From contig NZ_AUHY01000005.1 in the NCBI RefSeq assembly GCF_000423425.1, positions 1 through 64,000 of the forward strand: DNA of 64,000 nt. Reading direction: 5' to 3'. The notes beneath the pieces were generated by a model that was not told where the DNA came from, ran no database searches, and saw only the letters and a program-made list of their open reading frames with translations. This DNA comes from Meiothermus rufus DSM 22234 (lineage in GTDB: Bacteria; Deinococcota; Deinococci; Deinococcales; Thermaceae). Below, one piece after another: positions 60,745 to 64,000 of this stretch. Both the position numbers and the translations under genes were made by a program. Position 1 is the stretch's first letter. Each line of letters opens with the position of its first letter.

Positions 60745-63126
60745 TTAGCCCACCACCTCCAGCCGGGCGTAGCGCAAGGCCAGCCGGCGCAGCCCATCGC
60801 CAAAAGCTACCGTGGCCACCCCGTCCTCCAAGCTTACCACCCGTCCAAGGCCATACTGGGCATGCCGCACTTTTTGTCCAGCCCTTATCGACGCTGGGTC
60901 GGAAGAGGGTGGCTTGGGGAGGAAACGCTTTAGGTCGGCAAACTCTCCCGAAGGCCCCTCCCCCGGCGCAACGCCGAAAACCTCCCAGAGGCCCCTGGCC
61001 TCGGCGGTCAGGCCCAACGCCTCCAACCAGTTGTTCCTATCGGCATGGATAAAAAGCCGCAATACCTTGGCCGCAATGGCCTGGGCCTCGCTCGAGTTCC
61101 ACCAGCGGTACAAATAGCGTTCCAGACCCAGCTTGTGCGCCCCTAGAGCCAGGGCCAGGGTCTGAGCGGTAGAAAGCTGGGCCGCGGGCCGGGCTAAGGC
61201 TTCCCCCACCTGCTCGACAGCCCCCAGCACTTGCAGGTGCTCGGCTTCGCGCAGGAAGGGTGAGAGCGGCAGGCTCGAGATAGCGTACAAATAGGTGTGC
61301 TGCGAGCTGCGGGTAAGGGCCACGTAGAACAGGCGGCGCTCCTCCTCGAGGTTTTCTGAACCGCTGTAGGGCAGGGTGCCCTCGTTGCAGTCGGGGATGA
61401 AGACCAGCGGCCACTCCAGCCCTTTGGCCCGGAAGATGGTCATCAGGCTGACCCGATCCTGGCCTTCTCCCTCCAGGTGCTCCTGGGCTAGCTGCCCCAG
61501 GTGCTGTAATAGCGCCGGCACGCTGCCTTTGTCGCGGGTGTACTCGAGGAAAGCCCGTACCCCCTCGGCCTTACCCGCCCCCACCTCGTAGAAACCCGAG
61601 GAGCGCAGCAGATGGCGGCGGTAGTCCAGCCGGGCCTCGAGGGCTTCCAGCAGGGCGTGGGCCGAGTCCCGCTTTAGCGCCCCTTCCAGCCACTCAAACA
61701 GCAGGGCCAGCTCCTCCAGCCGCCGGGCCACCCGTTCCTCGGCCCCGGCCTGGGCCGCCCGCAGCGCCGCCACCAGCGAGGCCCCCTGCTCGACCTGTTG
61801 CCAGACCGACTCGGCCAGGGTGCGGCTCAAGTAGCGCTTGGGGGTGTTGTAGACCTGTAGCCACAACCGCCGGCCCTCTTCCCCCAAAGGTTTTTCCAGG
61901 GCCAGCCGCACGTAGGCCAGCAGGGTGCGCACCTCGGGCCGCTGGTAGAAGGGCTCGCTGCCCACCACCCGGTAGGGAATCTGAGCCTCAATTAGGTACT
62001 GCTCAATGTAGGGGGTCTGGGCATACAGCCGCAGCAGCACCACCATCTCGCTAGGGCGGCGGCCCTGAGCCAGTAGGCGGGCCATCTCCCCCACCAAAGC
62101 CTGGGCCTGGGCCGGGGTATGGGGCTCTAGGCGAAGGTGCACCCCCCCAACAAACCCCTTGGTGAGGCTGAGCTGCTTGGGCGCGCGGTTCTGGTTGTGC
62201 ACGATCACCCGGGCTGCCAGCGCCACCTGCGCCGCAGGGCAACGAAAGGTATCGCGAATCAGGTATTTTTGCGCCCGGTAACGCCCTGCAAACTCGAGGA
62301 TGAAGCGCGGGCTGGCTCCCCGCCACTCGTAGATGGTCTGGTCGTCGTCGCCCACGGCCATGTAGTTGCGGTGCGGGCGGGTAATCAGGTCCAGTAGCTC
62401 CGACTGGGCCAGGTTCACATCCTGAAACTCGTCGACCAGCACTGCCTGAAAGGCCTTTTGCACGGTTTGCAGGATGTCGGGATGGCGCACCAGCACCTCC
62501 CAGCCCAATAACAGCATGTCGTCGAAGGTGAGCAGGCCCTCCTCCTGCCGAACCTGCTCCAGAAGCCTGTAAAGCTCGAGGTACCACTCGAGTTCCCGAG
62601 GCGCGCTGGCCTGCGAGGCCACTTTCAGGGCCTCGGGCGGCAGGCCGGCTGCCTTCAGGTCGGCGTATTGCAGGTTGCCCTTGCAAGCCCCCACATAGCT
62701 TAGAAAATCCTCAGATTCCAGGTTTTCTAGCTCGGGAGCCCAGGGGAGCTTCAGGTCCCTGGCCCGTCGCAGAGCGCGCTGCAACAGGGCCTGCTCGAGG
62801 CCCTCCTCCCAGCCCCGCTTAAGCAGCAAAAGCCCTTCCGCAGCGGCTTTGCGTACAATGCGGTAGCCCAGGGCGTGCAGGGTGGAGAGCTGCACCCCCT
62901 GGGTGTGGGGCCAGCGGGCCAGGGCCCGCCTGAGGTCCTCCACCGCCAGGCGGCTAAAGGAGGTCGCCAAAATTTTGCGCGACTCGAAAACCCGTTCCCG
63001 TACCAGGCGCTCGAGGCGGTGCACCAGGGCGGTAGTCTTGCCCGCGCCGGCCACGGCAAAGACCAAGGCTGGCCCCTGGTCGTGGGCCACGATGGCTCGC
63101 TGTTCGTCGGTTAGGTGCAAGGACAT
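60745..63126 (-). CDS. pcrA: ATP-dependent DNA helicase, UvrD/PcrA family
   Basis: A 793-residue superfamily 1 helicase for repair and replication restart. The motifs run TDEQRAIVAH near 7, Walker A AGAGKTTAL near 28, FDDML near 205, VDEFQDVN near 237, GDDDQTIYEWRGA near 260, FRAKGLEWPLV near 555 and VALTRSS near 595. The last 45 residues (GQKVRHAQYGLGRVV) form the Tudor-like domain that in PcrA contacts RNA polymerase. ATG 63126 is used; upstream in-frame codons have no similarity. addB follows within 43 nt. Confidence 0.93.
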   Translation of the reverse strand: MSLHLTDEQRAIVAHDQGPALVFAVAGAGKTTALVHRLERLVRERVFESRKILATSFSRLAVEDLRRALARWPHTQGVQLSTLHALGYRIVRKAAAEGLLLLKRGWEEGLEQALLQRALRRARDLKLPWAPELENLESEDFLSYVGACKGNLQYADLKAAGLPPEALKVASQASAPRELEWYLELYRLLEQVRQEEGLLTFDDMLLLGWEVLVRHPDILQTVQKAFQAVLVDEFQDVNLAQSELLDLITRPHRNYMAVGDDDQTIYEWRGASPRFILEFAGRYRAQKYLIRDTFRCPAAQVALAARVIVHNQNRAPKQLSLTKGFVGGVHLRLEPHTPAQAQALVGEMARLLAQGRRPSEMVVLLRLYAQTPYIEQYLIEAQIPYRVVGSEPFYQRPEVRTLLAYVRLALEKPLGEEGRRLWLQVYNTPKRYLSRTLAESVWQQVEQGASLVAALRAAQAGAEERVARRLEELALLFEWLEGALKRDSAHALLEALEARLDYRRHLLRSSGFYEVGAGKAEGVRAFLEYTRDKGSVPALLQHLGQLAQEHLEGEGQDRVSLMTIFRAKGLEWPLVFIPDCNEGTLPYSGSENLEEERRLFYVALTRSSQHTYLYAISSLPLSPFLREAEHLQVLGAVEQVGEALARPAAQLSTAQTLALALGAHKLGLERYLYRWWNSSEAQAIAAKVLRLFIHADRNNWLEALGLTAEARGLWEVFGVAPGEGPSGEFADLKRFLPKPPSSDPASIRAGQKVRHAQYGLGRVVSLEDGVATVAFGDGLRRLALRYARLEVVG

Positions 63127-63167
63127 GGCTTTTATGAAGAATGCGAAACTTAACCCCTGCGCATGTT

Positions 63168-64000
63168 CTAGGCAAACCTGTACAGCTTCCCCGCCAGGGT
63201 GGCCACATACAAGGCACCCCGGTAGGGCAAAGGGGGCACCTGGATGGGGCCCAGGCCGGTGGCCTCGAAGCAGACCTGCCCGGTCTGGGTGTTTACCCCC
63301 AGCACCCGGCCTTCCTCGGTACCCAGGTAGAGTACTCCGTGAGCCAAAGAAAGGGCTGCGGTGACCTTGCCGACCTCGAGGCGCCACACCTCGTCGCCAC
63401 TGGCCTGATCCAGGGCGTACAGCCAGCCTGCCCAGCTCGCCGCATACACATACCGCTCATCAGCAGCGGGAGCCCCCCACAGCTCCCCCTCGAGGTCGTA
63501 GCTCCAGCGCACCTCTCGGCTCAAAGGGTCGAAGGCGTGCACCTCCCCGGCCCAGGTAGGGATGAACAACAGCCCCCTTCGGGCCGGAATGGCGGTATGT
63601 ACCGGCCCGGTCTCCACCTTGTAGCGCAGGTGGCCGCTTTGGGGATCGAGGGCGTACAGCCAGCCGTTTTCCCCAGGCACAAACAGCAACCCCCGGTAGA
63701 GGGTGGGGGTGGCAACCAGGGGGCTGCCAGCTTGGAAGCCCCAGCGCAGGGTACCACTGGCATCGAGGGCGTAGAGAAAGCCATCGCGCCCAGCCAGGTA
63801 GATGAGTTCGCTCACCAGGGGAGCCGCGGTAATCTCGGCGCGGGTGGGGAAGCTCAGAATGGGCCGCCCGGAGAGGGTCATCCCGGTCAGGCGGCCATCC
63901 CAGGCGGCCACGTAGACCCGTTCCTCGGTCACCACCGGCGGCGCAGAAACCTCGTCGCCCAGCCGCTGACGGTAGACTGCGCCATCGGTCAGATCCAGCC
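63168..64000 (-). CDS. Beta-propeller (PQQ-like repeat) protein, partial
   Basis: The frame is open from a stop at 63168 to the right edge, so the N-terminus is outside the window. The 277 visible residues are at least six repeats of about 40 residues, each with a pattern like VYAASWAGWLYALD or LYLAGRDGFLYALD followed by G-x-x-x-W, the PQQ/BamB-type propeller blade. BamB-like scaffolding or quinoprotein dehydrogenase are possible; no catalytic or metal residues are recognisable in the visible part. Confidence 0.85.
   Translation of the reverse strand, partial: LDLTDGAVYRQRLGDEVSAPPVVTEERVYVAAWDGRLTGMTLSGRPILSFPTRAEITAAPLVSELIYLAGRDGFLYALDASGTLRWGFQAGSPLVATPTLYRGLLFVPGENGWLYALDPQSGHLRYKVETGPVHTAIPARRGLLFIPTWAGEVHAFDPLSREVRWSYDLEGELWGAPAADERYVYAASWAGWLYALDQASGDEVWRLEVGKVTAALSLAHGVLYLGTEEGRVLGVNTQTGQVCFEATGLGPIQVPPLPYRGALYVATLAGKLYRFA

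Noticed and set aside
60189-61052. A 287-codon plus-strand frame across the addB/pcrA junction
   Set aside because: It overlaps conserved motifs of both helicase-type genes and has proline- and glycine-rich low-complexity composition.

Overview
The window looks like a chromosomal segment of a Thermaceae bacterium (Deinococcus-Thermus), most likely Meiothermus or a close relative. This is an inference from gene content, since there is no rRNA or tRNA here. Supporting points are the high GC content, a ClpB of 854 residues beginning like the Thermus protein, a PilF-type pilus ATPase with three N-terminal GspE_N-like modules, HspR-type (HAIR) heat-shock operators, many start codons placed 6-7 nt after a TANNNT -10 box (leaderless mRNAs), and an extreme excess of the palindrome CTCGAG.

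Layout. 1-8.4 kb holds fatty-acid beta-oxidation on the minus strand (fadE-type acyl-CoA dehydrogenase; operon fadN, DUF4442 thioesterase-like, fadA). It is interrupted by a plus-strand MhqO/MhqD-like dioxygenase-esterase pair and a small lipoprotein gene. 8.4-17.7 kb (minus) holds a PLD-type nuclease with a winged-helix tail, a Nudix hydrolase, a hepT relic, a nucleotide and nitrogen salvage run (asparaginase, pyrF, ade, guaD), a lipoprotein with a PhoB-like triple repeat in its promoter, a thioredoxin-fold protein and manA. 17.8-21.4 kb (plus) holds a phosphoesterase, an SDR enzyme and a TRAP permease pair without a binding protein. 21.4-26.9 kb holds quinone oxidoreductase and amino-sugar recycling (nagZ divergent from nagA and a SIS-domain deaminase), then 3-hydroxybutyryl-CoA dehydrogenase. 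27-31.4 kb holds two tandem type IV pilins, followed by an accessory patch of toxin-antitoxin genes (mntA, MNT/HepT, VapBC) around a rhomboid protease whose 3' end is duplicated, and hsp20. 31.4-40 kb (minus) holds clpB-trxC, an M20 peptidase, pilF, a HAD phosphatase and a YfiH-family protein. 40-45.3 kb holds pilD, gap-pgk, a nitroreductase, an unknown gene and an XRE regulator. 45.3-51.8 kb is an lptF-lptG-lptD-lipoprotein operon in which lptD carries an in-frame TAG, followed by methylmalonyl-CoA epimerase. 51.8-54.3 kb holds DedA, DoxX, SDR and OsmC genes. 54.3-63.1 kb holds three SF1-type DNA repair genes on the minus strand (pcrA, a compact addB, a compact addA), with a plus-strand class IV aminotransferase and a decayed Doc-type toxin locus lodged between addB and addA. 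A beta-propeller gene runs off the right edge.

The genes form coherent modules: fatty-acid degradation whose two promoters share one architecture and one operator-like octamer; competence and type IV pili (two pilins, PilF, PilD); heat shock (clpB and hsp20 under matching HAIR operators); cell-wall amino-sugar recycling; outer-membrane biogenesis; and double-strand-break processing. The most interesting items are the amber codon in lptD, the compact AddAB whose AddB seems to have lost its nuclease motif, the PLD plus winged-helix nuclease, the rhomboid-tail duplication bracketing an MNT/HepT module, the PhoB-like triple repeat, the shared fad operator, and the dense set of leaderless promoters.
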